Assembly (NCBI GenBank): GCA_003258795.1
Contig: QHMH01000012.1
Location: forward strand, 139,380-203,379
From: Candidatus Melainabacteria bacterium
GTDB taxonomy: Bacteria > Cyanobacteriota > Vampirovibrionia > Gastranaerophilales > Gastranaerophilaceae
DNA length: 64,000 bases
Direction of reading: 5' to 3'
In this document: piece by piece, positions 35,069-43,817 of the stretch
Numbering within the stretch: position 1 is the first letter of the stretch
Layout: each line of letters starts with the position of its first letter
The notes under the pieces: generated by a model
Database searches by the model: none
What the model saw: the letters and a program-made list of their open reading frames with translations, nothing else
Told to the model about the DNA's origin: nothing
Program-made: the position numbers and the translations under genes

Positions 35069-36062
35069 CTTTAGTTCCCTTCAGCTTAATTTTTATTCCG
35101 AAGATTGTCAGTATGGTGTGAGAATAATCTTTTTTAAGCGAAAAGATAAAATTCATCACATTAAATAAAGGTGTTAATAATAAATATTTTGTACCAATAA
35201 TTTTAAATATAATTGATAGAATTTGATATTTAAATTCACGAACGGCGAGTACAGCTAAAAGTCCAATGTCATCAACGCTTTTGTAATTTTCAGCCAATCC
35301 TTTTAGGCATTTGTATGTACCGCCATACATATAATTCATGGCAAATTTTAGTGTATCAGCTCTCAAATTTTTATCTTTGAGATTAGATACAACCAAGGCA
35401 AAACCTGTAATCCAAGACATATTTGCATAAAATATGTCGTCAGATGCATAACCCCTTAAATAACTTGATTCCCCACGTTGTTCAAAGTCATCGTAAACAA
35501 TTCTTGAATTTGAAGCGAAAATGTTTCCACCATGATTTATGTGACTTATTATAGGTGCTAAGTGTGGGAAAAGTGTGTGAGTTGTATAGTGTGCGTTTGT
35601 TATTACTGTATTGTTTAAAAGAGAAGATGAAACTATATTTGCAGCCACAAAGGTTGAGCACTGGATTAGGGCCGGTAAATCTGATTTATAAACTTCTGGT
35701 TTAAATATTGAAATAACTTTTTCACCACGATTTATGGCATCTTCAACTTTTTGCCAATCCTTAAAATCGTAAAAATCGTCATCGCCCAAAATCCAGTAGT
35801 ATTCTTTTGTTGAGGATTCCATAGCCTTAACTATATTTGCATTTGCACCAACATTAAAGTGGTTTTTGACGTATTTTAGATTTTCGAATTTTGAGCTAAA
35901 TTCAAGGAAAACATCTTTTGTTCTATCAGACGATTTATTGTCAAATATTGTTATTTCGCAATCGCTTATGGGGGAATTTACTAACTGCTCAAGCGTTCTT
36001 TTAAGATATAAATCTCTGTTGAACGTAACAATCATTATTTGTAATTTGTCTTTTACGCTCAT
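35055..36062 (-). CDS. Family 2 glycosyltransferase
   Basis: A 335-residue GT2 enzyme with IMIVTFNRDLYLKRTLEQL at the N-terminus, FDNKSSD nucleotide-binding loop (about 40-46) and the metal-binding WILGDDDFYD. The C-terminal half is helical with a hydrophobic, possibly membrane-attached stretch. It belongs to a surface-glycan operon and overlaps both neighbours (one base upstream, 14 downstream). The sugar and linkage cannot be read from sequence. Confidence 0.88.
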   Translation of the reverse strand: MSVKDKLQIMIVTFNRDLYLKRTLEQLVNSPISDCEITIFDNKSSDRTKDVFLEFSSKFENLKYVKNHFNVGANANIVKAMESSTKEYYWILGDDDFYDFKDWQKVEDAINRGEKVISIFKPEVYKSDLPALIQCSTFVAANIVSSSLLNNTVITNAHYTTHTLFPHLAPIISHINHGGNIFASNSRIVYDDFEQRGESSYLRGYASDDIFYANMSWITGFALVVSNLKDKNLRADTLKFAMNYMYGGTYKCLKGLAENYKSVDDIGLLAVLAVREFKYQILSIIFKIIGTKYLLLTPLFNVMNFIFSLKKDYSHTILTIFGIKIKLKGTKDENR

Positions 36063-37150
36063 TATTTACCTCTTTTAAAAAATTTTTCAAATAAAGATTT
36101 TTTACGGTTGTAACTGTGTGCAGAAATGGCTTTGTAAGAGCGTTTTTCATCTTCCAAAAGGCAATCAAAACTTTCTTTTTTTAGGCTCAAGTTGTACCAG
36201 TAACGAAGTTTTATCAAATCTCTGTGCATAAGGTACATGTAGTTTCCGTAAAGTTCATACTCAGAGAATGAAGAGCCTTCATTTGGGTCAAGATTGTCAA
36301 GAATTGCATCGTACCAAATTTTGTTTGTATGCCCTTCGATAAAAGATTTTAATTCTTTTAAATAAGTTCGATTGAATAACATATGATGTGCCACAAATGA
36401 AAGTTCAAAACGTTTGTCAAAGCCTGTGAGTTTTTGATAAGAGGTGAAATAAGGTTGATGGTATTCATCAGAACAGTTGAGAGTCATTTTATCACTATCA
36501 ACAAAAATTTGAGGTATCGAAAAAATTGTATCTGAATCAACAATTAAGATATGCTCGCACGAAGAAATCTTGTCTGCACTTAACTTTAAAAGTTGTTGAA
36601 AAATCCACCCAGAGCGATCTACATTGTCAGGTTTGTAGTTGATATCTTTGCAAGTGAATGGCAAAACAGTATTTTCATCCACAAAAGTGTATTCTTTTTC
36701 ACCTTCAATAATTTCATTTTTGGGAGATACAACAAAAATGTTATTTATCGGATGCTTAACATTTTCTTTAATTGCATTGATTACAAATTTCAGTTTTTTA
36801 ATATCCTTTGAGCAGGTTGGAATAATTACATCTATCGGGATATTTGATGTTGGATTTTTATCAATTGAATAAAAATCTATATCGTTAGAAACGGCGAGTT
36901 TGTAAAAACTTCTTTTGGTGTCATTTTGGGGCTCGTTTTTAATGTCGCTAATATTGAAATCTTTTGCAAATACAGATGTTGCAAAAATATCATCCTCACG
37001 TAAGTTGCCGATAAATTTATAATCTGGTGCCATTTCAAAAAAAACTTTTCCAAAAAGTGGAATGTTTTTATTATTTTTTCTAAAAGCAGTTTCAATACAA
37101 GAAAAATTTTTATTATCACAAAGAAGTTCTTTTAAATTAGAAGACACCAT
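36062..37150 (-). CDS. DUF6492-like putative glycosyltransferase
   Basis: About 362 residues; I take the ATG at 37150 because AGAAAGG lies six bases before it, while the ATG at 37156 touches the ribosome site. Residues ~105-340 resemble the DUF6492 GT-A-like domain: IDVIIPTCSKDIKKL, DNVDRSGWIFQQLLKL, ILIVDSDTIF with a DxD motif, and the region around FELSFVAHHMLFNR. The first ~100 residues are unlike that family. It is likely a glycosyltransferase of the glycan operon. It follows the truncated gene by a 121-base gap, the only real gap in the operon. Confidence 0.65.
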   Translation of the reverse strand: MVSSNLKELLCDNKNFSCIETAFRKNNKNIPLFGKVFFEMAPDYKFIGNLREDDIFATSVFAKDFNISDIKNEPQNDTKRSFYKLAVSNDIDFYSIDKNPTSNIPIDVIIPTCSKDIKKLKFVINAIKENVKHPINNIFVVSPKNEIIEGEKEYTFVDENTVLPFTCKDINYKPDNVDRSGWIFQQLLKLSADKISSCEHILIVDSDTIFSIPQIFVDSDKMTLNCSDEYHQPYFTSYQKLTGFDKRFELSFVAHHMLFNRTYLKELKSFIEGHTNKIWYDAILDNLDPNEGSSFSEYELYGNYMYLMHRDLIKLRYWYNLSLKKESFDCLLEDEKRSYKAISAHSYNRKKSLFEKFFKRGK

Positions 37151-37271
37151 TTTCATCCTTTCTGCCTGTTTAGAAAATGATATCGTTTAAAAAGCCCTAT
37201 TATAAGGTCATAATAAGACTTAAAACCTGTGACAAAAGAGTAAAATGGTTAAAATTTAGACTTTTAATGTC

Positions 37272-37790
37272 TTATTGTTTTTCTAAAAAATATGTTTCAT
37301 ATAAAAGATTATGAATATTTGTGTATTTTAGGACTTTTTGAAAGTTTTCTTTTACAGCATCAAAATCTTTTTCAATGCCTTTATGGGTTTCAAAAATTTT
37401 GTAATCATCTGGAATTATAGACTCTGATTCTGTAAATAGTGCATATTTATGAGTTGGTCGCCCCATAGTTTCCAAAATGGCACTGTGGGTGTAAAAATGA
37501 GTATCAAGACCAATGTTAAATCTGTCCCAGAGAAAATATTTTGAGCTATCCAAATATGGACAGTGACAACCAATCAAATCTCTTATAAAAAATATTTCCA
37601 TTCTTTGACCATTTTTATTGTAAATTTCAGGTCTATCATCTGAAAACTTTACATCAGGGTAATATGGCATATAAATTTTTCCATAAAAATCGCTTATTTG
37701 AGTTTGTGGCTTTTCCAATTTTTTACGACAAATTTTTCTGTATTTCTTAAATGGTATAAAGTTAATCAAGAATAATAGTATTTTCTTCAT
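37272..37790 (-). pseudogene. Probable internally deleted glycosyltransferase
   Basis: 172 residues. The first ~130 look like the N-terminal half of a larger glycosyltransferase of a GT10-like layout: DRFNIGLDTHFYTHSAI, then MGRPTHKYALFTESE and PDDYKIFETHKG. In such enzymes a nucleotide-sugar-binding half follows. Here the chain jumps straight to a short helix ending NLLYETYFLEKQ, which looks like the normal C-terminal tail. No continuation is found in any frame in the 115 bases downstream. I infer an in-frame internal deletion. An intact small protein of unknown role is the alternative. Its start overlaps the preceding GT2 gene by 29 bases. Confidence 0.45.
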
Positions 37791-38763
37791 AATTGAGGAG
37801 TTTTCCCTTCTTGTTATAATTTCGTGTCAAAAATTTTTGAAGTATTTTCATAAAAGGTCTTGATATTGGATTTGCAAAAAGCAGGGTCATAACATTACAT
37901 GCATTTTCTCTCTTTGCCATTAAAGCAAGCTTGTAAAAAGAAATGTTTTGTTTGTTGTTTCCCCACTCCCAAAGATATTTTAACCATGATGCGCTTGAAA
38001 TATCAGCAAGAAAGCTATGACCTGAAATATCATAAAAGAGTTTGTTATGATTTATTATTTGATCAGGGAATGGGCCGTTAGATGAGGTAGAAGAATCTTG
38101 TCCTTCATGAATTCTATAATTCAAAAGCGCTGGATTTTTTCCTAAAACACAACATCCATCAACAATAGATGATATTACCATTGGCTTGTCTGCAATCTTT
38201 CCATATTGTTGGAAAAGAAAATCCATATCAACTTTTTTTAAATTTTGTGTCCTGTAAACAACACTTGGAAAATATAGCGGAATATTTCCCAAAAACAATG
38301 ACGAAAGAACATAAGCCCCAAAATCACCCCTTTTCTTGAAAATGTTTACATCAACTTCTTTCAAATTTTTTATGTCGATGCTCTTTTCGTCTGTAAACGT
38401 AGTCATATTTGAACAAATTAGATCAACGTTGTCAAAGCTATCCAATGTCTTTTTCACAAATTCTACATATTGGGGGTGCAAAATATCGTCATCATGAAAA
38501 TACATTACATAATCAGCGTGTGTGTTTGCTATCGCAGTTTTTATATTTCCAAGCCAGCCTACATTTTTCTCCTGACGTATATAATTCAAATTTGAATATT
38601 TTTCACGCATTTTATTTACAAAGCCTTGTGTTTCATCATCACTTGCATTATCAACAACTGTAACTTTTACCGGAATTGTTTGGTTCAAAACACTTAACAA
38701 AGATTGTTTTAAAAACTTACACCTGTTATACGTCAAGATAAAAATCTCAAGATTTTCCGTCAT
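37762..38763 (-). CDS. Family 2 glycosyltransferase
   Basis: A 333-residue GT2 enzyme with IFILTYNRCKFLKQSLLSVL, the nucleotide loop VVDNASDDET and the metal-binding MYFHDDDILHPQYVE (DDD). The C-terminal half has a RIHEGQDS segment typical of glycan-chain GT2 enzymes and a basic hydrophobic tail. Second gene of the glycan operon; its ATG overlaps the stop of the first gene by four bases (ATGA). Confidence 0.9.
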   Translation of the reverse strand: MTENLEIFILTYNRCKFLKQSLLSVLNQTIPVKVTVVDNASDDETQGFVNKMREKYSNLNYIRQEKNVGWLGNIKTAIANTHADYVMYFHDDDILHPQYVEFVKKTLDSFDNVDLICSNMTTFTDEKSIDIKNLKEVDVNIFKKRGDFGAYVLSSLFLGNIPLYFPSVVYRTQNLKKVDMDFLFQQYGKIADKPMVISSIVDGCCVLGKNPALLNYRIHEGQDSSTSSNGPFPDQIINHNKLFYDISGHSFLADISSASWLKYLWEWGNNKQNISFYKLALMAKRENACNVMTLLFANPISRPFMKILQKFLTRNYNKKGKLLNYEENTIILD

Positions 38764-39608
38764 GTTAAAATCCCTTTTCTTTCTATCAGAAAACTAAAGC
38801 CAAAAATGGAAACAATCTTATATCGTGGAGTTTTTGAACTCTTTATGGAAAAAAGTTTCTGAAGAAATTTTTTGGGTTTTTTATTAAAAATAAGATTTAT
38901 TAAAGATTTCTGAATGTTTTTATCACGTGTTAGTGAATTTAAAATGTTTTTTTTAACTTTCCAGTCACAATCAAGAGTCAGCTTACTTTTTTTAACCGTT
39001 ATATTTGAACTATGTTGTCTGTATCTATACAAAACAGTATCAATGTTTGCGATACTTAAAACCATAACCGCTCTTGAATAATACTCATAATCTTCTGCCG
39101 ATAAGAAATCCTCATCATAAGAAAGATTGTATTTTTCAATGTCACTTCTTCTCGCCATAATATCGGCATGTGGAACACAATTCCCTTCAAGCAAATCAAG
39201 ATAGCCTACTTTTTCAGGATATCTGAAAACTTCTCCATCTGGAAATGTTTCAAGCGAAGTTCCAACAATAGAAATTTCAGGATGTTTATCGAGATAATCA
39301 ACCTGAACTTCAAGCCTTGTTGGCAAAGAGATATCATCAGCATCCATGTGTGCAATATATTTTCCTTGAGCAAGCTTTAATAATTTGTTTCTGGCAGTTG
39401 GAAGTCCTTTATTTTCTTCACTCTTAAAATATTTTATTCGGTCATCCTTGTATGATAAAACAACATCTTCACAATTGTTAGTCGACCCATCGTTTAAAAT
39501 AATAAATTCAAAATCTGAAAAGGTTTGGTTTAAAATACTTTCTATGGCTTCTCTTAAGTATTTTTCTTCCGTATTGTACATAGGCATTAGGATTGAAACT
39601 TGAACCAT
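38760..39608 (-). CDS. Family 2 glycosyltransferase, first gene of glycan operon
   Basis: A 282-residue GT2 enzyme with VSILMPMYNTEEKYLREAIE, LNDGSTNNCED and the acidic metal site HMDADDISLPTRLE (DADD). SAEDYEYYSRAV is the usual ED-Y catalytic-base region, and RYRQHSSNIT is also typical. The ATG at 39608 has a good ribosome site (GGAG, five bases). It opens a six-gene minus-strand operon down to 34202 and is divergent from an XRE regulator. Confidence 0.92.
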   Translation of the reverse strand: MVQVSILMPMYNTEEKYLREAIESILNQTFSDFEFIILNDGSTNNCEDVVLSYKDDRIKYFKSEENKGLPTARNKLLKLAQGKYIAHMDADDISLPTRLEVQVDYLDKHPEISIVGTSLETFPDGEVFRYPEKVGYLDLLEGNCVPHADIMARRSDIEKYNLSYDEDFLSAEDYEYYSRAVMVLSIANIDTVLYRYRQHSSNITVKKSKLTLDCDWKVKKNILNSLTRDKNIQKSLINLIFNKKPKKFLQKLFSIKSSKTPRYKIVSIFGFSFLIERKGILT

Positions 39609-39776
39609 TATATCTCCAGATTTTTTTTGAATTTATAGACAGAATTTCAATAATATATAGGACATCTTATGTCTTAAATAATATTTGTCAATAAATTATA
39701 TTGCTCTAATTATGTGCTCATATGACCTTCTTATATAATCCAAATAACGATAAAATTTAATAAAAGAGAGGGATAT
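39609..39776. promoter_or_regulatory. Divergent control region between glycan operon and XRE regulator
   Basis: Holds a short perfect palindrome GACAT-CTT-ATGTC (39661-39673) and, for the regulator, a TATAAT box at 39734-39739 followed by a leader with GAGAGGG. A TTGACA on the minus strand near 39690 lacks a well-spaced -10. The palindrome is a candidate operator for the adjacent regulator; this is positional inference. Confidence 0.4.
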
Positions 39777-40412
39777 ATGGGAGAAATTAGACAAAATTTC
39801 GGAAAACATCTTAAGTCCTTGAGAAAAAATTGTGGTTTTACTCAAGAACAACTTTCTGAAAAAATAGGTATTAACCAACGTCAGCTTACCCGTATCGAAA
39901 CCGGAAAATCTTTTCCATCTTTTGAGACTCTCGATGCAATTATTTCTGCTTTAAATATTCATCCTTTTGAAATCTTTGATTTTGACCATCAATTTGAATT
40001 GCTTTGCAATGGAATAGGCAAAAATATTAGATATACCGGAATTGTGCAAAAAAATAAAATTTCTTTTTTTGAATATCTTCAAAATGATGAAAACTCTTCC
40101 TTTGTTTTTGAAACGGATTCAGAAGAAAATGTGAGAAGCCTTTCTAAAGGAATAAAAAAAGATATAATTGTTGATTACTACAACAGCGAAAAATCTTTCA
40201 TAAAATCTGTTGTTTATTCTCCAGACGGCTCAATGAAAACATTACAGAGTGCTGATGAAAACTCTTTAATTTTCGAGAGTTTAGAAAAAGATTTATTAAA
40301 AATCAAAGATGCACCCAAAAAACTTAAATTCATTAGAATTGCAATGGATAGTTTGAAAAGCAAAACTTCAGCTCAAAAACTTCAAATCATGCTTGACGGC
40401 ATGCTTATATAA
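39777..40412 (+). CDS. XRE-family regulator with a novel C-terminal region
   Basis: A 211-residue protein with a canonical XRE helix-turn-helix at 8-63 (KSLRKNCGFTQEQLSEKIG, QRQLTRIETGKSFPS). The remaining ~145 residues have no family I recognise; they are mixed beta/alpha with acidic stretches and end in a helix. It lies divergently from the glycan operon and may control it. GAGAGGG is a good ribosome site. A weak hairpin with a bulge and T-run (40427-40452) follows the gene. Confidence 0.8.
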   Translation: MGEIRQNFGKHLKSLRKNCGFTQEQLSEKIGINQRQLTRIETGKSFPSFETLDAIISALNIHPFEIFDFDHQFELLCNGIGKNIRYTGIVQKNKISFFEYLQNDENSSFVFETDSEENVRSLSKGIKKDIIVDYYNSEKSFIKSVVYSPDGSMKTLQSADENSLIFESLEKDLLKIKDAPKKLKFIRIAMDSLKSKTSAQKLQIMLDGMLI

Positions 40413-40501
40413 ATTTTGCGAGTTCAAATCAACCTAAAAGGTGATTTTATTTCTTTAAAATTGTGATTAAATCTACGGTGTAAGAACACGAGGTTATTGT
40501 A

Positions 40502-40651
40502 ATGCAATTAAAAAACATTTGGGAAAAGTTGACATCACAAAAGTCACAAAAAAAATATCACACAGTACCAGTTCAAACTCGTACTTTTTACAACAGCATC
40601 TTAACCGCTGATGTTTTTGAAAAACAGAAGCCTGAAATGTTGTATAGATAG
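40502..40651 (+). CDS. Possible small protein, 49 residues
   Basis: Begins MQLKNIWEKLTSQKSQ and ends KPEMLYR. CGAGG lies nine bases before the ATG. It is Lys/Gln/Thr-rich, with no signal peptide, helix span or known family. It lies alone between the XRE regulator and the convergent rarA gene. The ribosome site and absence of competing frames argue for it, and the small size against certainty. Confidence 0.4.
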   Translation: MQLKNIWEKLTSQKSQKKYHTVPVQTRTFYNSILTADVFEKQKPEMLYR

Positions 40652-40661
40652 TCAGAGAAAA

Positions 40662-41930
40662 TTATAAATTCTCTTTATGCTCTGAACTTTTAGAAGGTTT
40701 TTTAACATATTTTCTATCGATAAGTTCATCTGGCAAAAATTGCTGTTTGACCTCTGGGTTTGCGTGGGTATAAATATACCCATCTCCAAAACCATATTTT
40801 TGTGCATCTTTATAATGGGCATCTCGGAGGTGGTTTGGAGGTGGAAAATCAAGTCCAGATTGAATGTCATTTAGTGCAGAATCTATTGCACAAATAGCAC
40901 TATTCGATTTTGGGGCATTTGCAACATAAATTACCGCTTGTGCAAGAGCAATTCTACCCTCTGGTAAGCCTAAAAGTTCTACTGCCTTAAAAGCGTTTAA
41001 TGCAACATTTAGAGCGTTTGTATCAGCGTTTCCAACATCTTCAGATGCAGTGACAATTAACCTCCTTGCAATAAATCTTGGGTCTTCTCCCGCCTCAATC
41101 ATTTTAGCCAAATAGTAGATTGCCGCATTTTCATCGCTTCCCCTCAAACTTTTTTGAAATGCGGAAGCACAGTCATAATGCTCTTGTGTCGAGTATTTAG
41201 TATTTCTTTTTTGAGAAATATGTTCTAAAATGTCAACACTCAAACTTCTTTTATTGTCTTTTAAATTGCTTGCAAAATATGCATTTTCAACAAGATTTAA
41301 CGCCGTTCTTGCATCTCCTCTTGAATAGTTGACAATAAATTTTATAACATCATCATCAAAAACTATAGATTGATAATTTTTTTCCAAATATCCAAAACCC
41401 TTGAGAGCAATTGCTTTTATGCTTTCATCATCAATTGGACTAAGCATGTAAACTCTAACCCTTGACAAAAGTGCTGGATTAACCTGAAAAGAAGGATTTT
41501 CAGTTGTTGAACCAATTAAAAAAACTGTTCCATTCTCTATATACGGCAAAAGGGCGTCTTGTTGTGTCTTTGAATATCTGTGAATTTCATCAACAAAAAG
41601 AAAGGTTTTAACTCCAGCTCTCAAAGAAACTTTTGCTTTTTCCACAGCATCTTTAATCTCTTTTACCCCAGATGAAACAGCAGAAATCTCAATGAAATCA
41701 GAGTTTGTTTGCCCAGCAATCAACCTTGCAAGAGTCGTTTTTCCACACCCTGGAGGACCCCACAAAATAATCGAAAATAACCTGTTTGTTTTTAAAAGAT
41801 TTAAAAGTGGGGAGTTTTCTCCTAAAACTTTGCTCTGTCCCAAAAACTCTTCAAGCGTTTTCGGACGAAGAATTTCCGCAAGCGGGATTTGTTTATTTTG
41901 ATTTTCAAGCTCTGTAAATAAATTATTCAT
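40662..41930 (-). CDS. rarA: Replication-associated recombination protein A (AAA+ ATPase)
   Basis: RarA/MgsA acts at stalled replication forks and resembles clamp loaders. The 422-residue protein has RPKTLEEFLGQ, Walker A GPPGCGKTT, Walker B LFVDEIHRY, sensor STTENPSF and a C-terminal tetramerisation domain with GEDPRFIARRL and FPPPNHLRDAHYK. Length and order are normal. The ATG at 41930 has no ribosome site; TGT-TAAAAT ends six bases before it. The neighbours on both sides are convergent or divergent, so it is a single-gene unit. Confidence 0.95.
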   Translation of the reverse strand: MNNLFTELENQNKQIPLAEILRPKTLEEFLGQSKVLGENSPLLNLLKTNRLFSIILWGPPGCGKTTLARLIAGQTNSDFIEISAVSSGVKEIKDAVEKAKVSLRAGVKTFLFVDEIHRYSKTQQDALLPYIENGTVFLIGSTTENPSFQVNPALLSRVRVYMLSPIDDESIKAIALKGFGYLEKNYQSIVFDDDVIKFIVNYSRGDARTALNLVENAYFASNLKDNKRSLSVDILEHISQKRNTKYSTQEHYDCASAFQKSLRGSDENAAIYYLAKMIEAGEDPRFIARRLIVTASEDVGNADTNALNVALNAFKAVELLGLPEGRIALAQAVIYVANAPKSNSAICAIDSALNDIQSGLDFPPPNHLRDAHYKDAQKYGFGDGYIYTHANPEVKQQFLPDELIDRKYVKKPSKSSEHKENL

Positions 41931-41945
41931 GACAAAATTTTAACA
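41931..41945 (-). promoter_or_regulatory. Leaderless extended -10 promoter of rarA
   Basis: Minus strand TGT-TAAAAT (-10 at 41942-41937), then TTTGTC, then the ATG at 41930. Confidence 0.7.
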
Positions 41946-42044
41946 TATAAAATGAATTTTTTTTTGTAAATATTCATTAAAGCAAATAAAAATAAAGGCA
42001 ATTTTTTTTTATTTTGTGTGTTAATGAACATGTAGGGGTATTGT

Positions 42045-42644
42045 ATGACTGTAAACTTAAATACAAACAACGTAAATTTTGGCAAACGACCTTATGAAAT
42101 AAAAGGTGACAGGGCTTTAAAAGCTGTGCGTTGGCTTGGTGAAGACCTAACCAGTGTTCAACAAAGATTGATTACAGCTGGAACAGGAATTGTTTTACAG
42201 CCAACAATAGACCTAAATAACAAAAATGTTGATGAAAAAACAAGAAGAACATCTTGTGCAAAAACTATTTCTAAACTCCTTGTTGGAACAACAACAGGGG
42301 TTATAATCAGAAGTGCATGTATAAATTGTTTAGGTGCGTTTACAAAAAATAAAAATATACTTAAAGAAGAGGCTCAAAAAGCTGCACTCAAAAAAGGTGC
42401 AAAAGTTAATGTTTTAAAGAAAAACATTACCGTAAAATCATGGCAACAATGTTTGTTACCTAAAAAACTTAAAAATTCAGCATCTGCAGCTGAAATAAAA
42501 AAATACAGAGGAGCTTTAGGAACTTTTGTTGCGTTAGGAGTAATGTTGTTTACAAACTTCTTGATTGATGCTCCGGGGACAACTTGGTTTACAAACAATG
42601 TGTTTTCTCCACTTTTGAATAAAAAAGAAGGAGGTAACAAATAA
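42045..42644 (+). CDS. Lineage-specific membrane protein A of a coupled pair
   Basis: A 199-residue protein with no family I recognise. It opens with an Asn-rich stretch and NFG motif (NLNTNNVNFGKRPYE), then a soluble part, one hydrophobic segment at about 75-97 and another at about 150-170 (LGTFVALGVMLFTNFLID). The middle is strongly basic. A TAGGGG ribosome site precedes the ATG. The stop codon shares one base with the start of the next gene (TAATG), so the two are made together and may interact. Similar Asn-rich, F-G-containing N-termini occur in the gene at 46464. Confidence 0.6.
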   Translation: MTVNLNTNNVNFGKRPYEIKGDRALKAVRWLGEDLTSVQQRLITAGTGIVLQPTIDLNNKNVDEKTRRTSCAKTISKLLVGTTTGVIIRSACINCLGAFTKNKNILKEEAQKAALKKGAKVNVLKKNITVKSWQQCLLPKKLKNSASAAEIKKYRGALGTFVALGVMLFTNFLIDAPGTTWFTNNVFSPLLNKKEGGNK

Positions 42645-43285
42645 TGAAACCTCTAAACTTTGATATTTTGAAAGATAAGGCTTTTGCGAAATTTTCAAAA
42701 GGACTTGGAAGTACTCTTATATTGACAAGTGCTTTGGGATGGATTTTGGGTTCTACTGCTCAAATTTGTGGTATTGCAAAGAATGACAAATATAACAAAA
42801 AAGAAAAAGCTTTTTTGATGCGTCAAGAAATGGCTGATGCAGTTGTAAACATTATGTCTTTCTGTTTGATTACAACAGGATTGAAAAACTTTTCTAAAAA
42901 AATGGTTGATTCTGGTAGAATCATATCTCCAAAAATTAGAAAATTCTGTGAAAGACAAGGACTTGATATCAATTCAAAAATCAATATTTCAAAATTTACA
43001 CAAGATAAAATTGCAGAATTAACAAAGAATGTTCAAAAGGCTAAACTTGAAAAATCACCTGATTTGAAAACTTTCAGAAGTGAATTGAGAAAATTCAACA
43101 ACTTTAATAAAAATGTTTATTCTCCATTCGAAAGCGGAATAGAAGTTGTTGGAACACTTACTGGTGGCGTTTTAGCATCAAACATTGTTACACCAATTTG
43201 TAGAAATAAAATCGCATCTGCAAGAAAAAACAATCCTCAACCAAAACCTCAAGTTGTTATGCCAAAAGGCTCTATGAAAATTTAA
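42644..43285 (+). CDS. Lineage-specific membrane protein B of a coupled pair
   Basis: A 213-residue protein without a recognised family. One hydrophobic segment at about 24-46 (LGSTLILTSALGWILGSTAQ), a second at about 70-85 (VVNIMSFCLITTGL), a long basic helical region (95-160) and a Gly-rich hydrophobic stretch near 170-185. The C-terminus is Pro/Lys-rich. The layout (two N-terminal spans, long helices) parallels its partner upstream, to which it is translationally coupled. It ends one base before the convergent spmB stop. Confidence 0.6.
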   Translation: MKPLNFDILKDKAFAKFSKGLGSTLILTSALGWILGSTAQICGIAKNDKYNKKEKAFLMRQEMADAVVNIMSFCLITTGLKNFSKKMVDSGRIISPKIRKFCERQGLDINSKINISKFTQDKIAELTKNVQKAKLEKSPDLKTFRSELRKFNNFNKNVYSPFESGIEVVGTLTGGVLASNIVTPICRNKIASARKNNPQPKPQVVMPKGSMKI

Positions 43286-43286
43286 G

Positions 43287-43817
43287 TTATAAAAACATAT
43301 AACTGCAAACTACAATTGATGCGATAGCTGCAATTATATCGGCTAATAGTCCAACCCAAAGTGCATATCTAAATTTGCTAATACCGACAGAGCCAAAATA
43401 AACAGCAAGAACATAGAATGTTGTTTCAGAGCTTCCAACCATTACGGCTGAAAGTTTTGTTGCGTAAGAAGTGACATCGTTTGTTGCAATATCAGAGAAT
43501 AAACCTAAGGCAGCAGAGCCGGAAAGAGGTCTAACAAAAATTACTGGCAATACATCTGCAGGGATGTTGAATTTTTGAAGAACTCCTGCCAAAAGTGAGG
43601 CGAGCATTTCTATTGCTCCAGAGGCTCTTAACATTGATATGCAGACAATAATTGCAACCAAATATGGAATAATGTTTACTGCAACTTTAAATCCATCTTT
43701 TGCCCCGTCTGTAAATGTTTCATACAATGGGACTTTTTTTACAAGTGCGAAGGTAAGAATTCCAACAATGATTATTGGCAAAGACCAAAGAGAGATAAAA
43801 TTCAAAATACTTTGCAT
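43287..43817 (-). CDS. spmB: SpmB-like nucleoside-recognition (Gate) membrane protein
   Basis: A 176-residue membrane protein of the Gate/nucleoside-recognition family, with about five hydrophobic segments. The SpmB hallmarks RPLSGSAALG and SSETTFYVLAVYFGSVGI are clear. In Bacillus, SpmA and SpmB are needed for spore core dehydration, but homologues occur widely in bacteria that do not make spores, where the role is unknown (perhaps transport). It overlaps spmA by one base (TAATG). Confidence 0.9.
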   Translation of the reverse strand: MQSILNFISLWSLPIIIVGILTFALVKKVPLYETFTDGAKDGFKVAVNIIPYLVAIIVCISMLRASGAIEMLASLLAGVLQKFNIPADVLPVIFVRPLSGSAALGLFSDIATNDVTSYATKLSAVMVGSSETTFYVLAVYFGSVGISKFRYALWVGLLADIIAAIASIVVCSYMFL

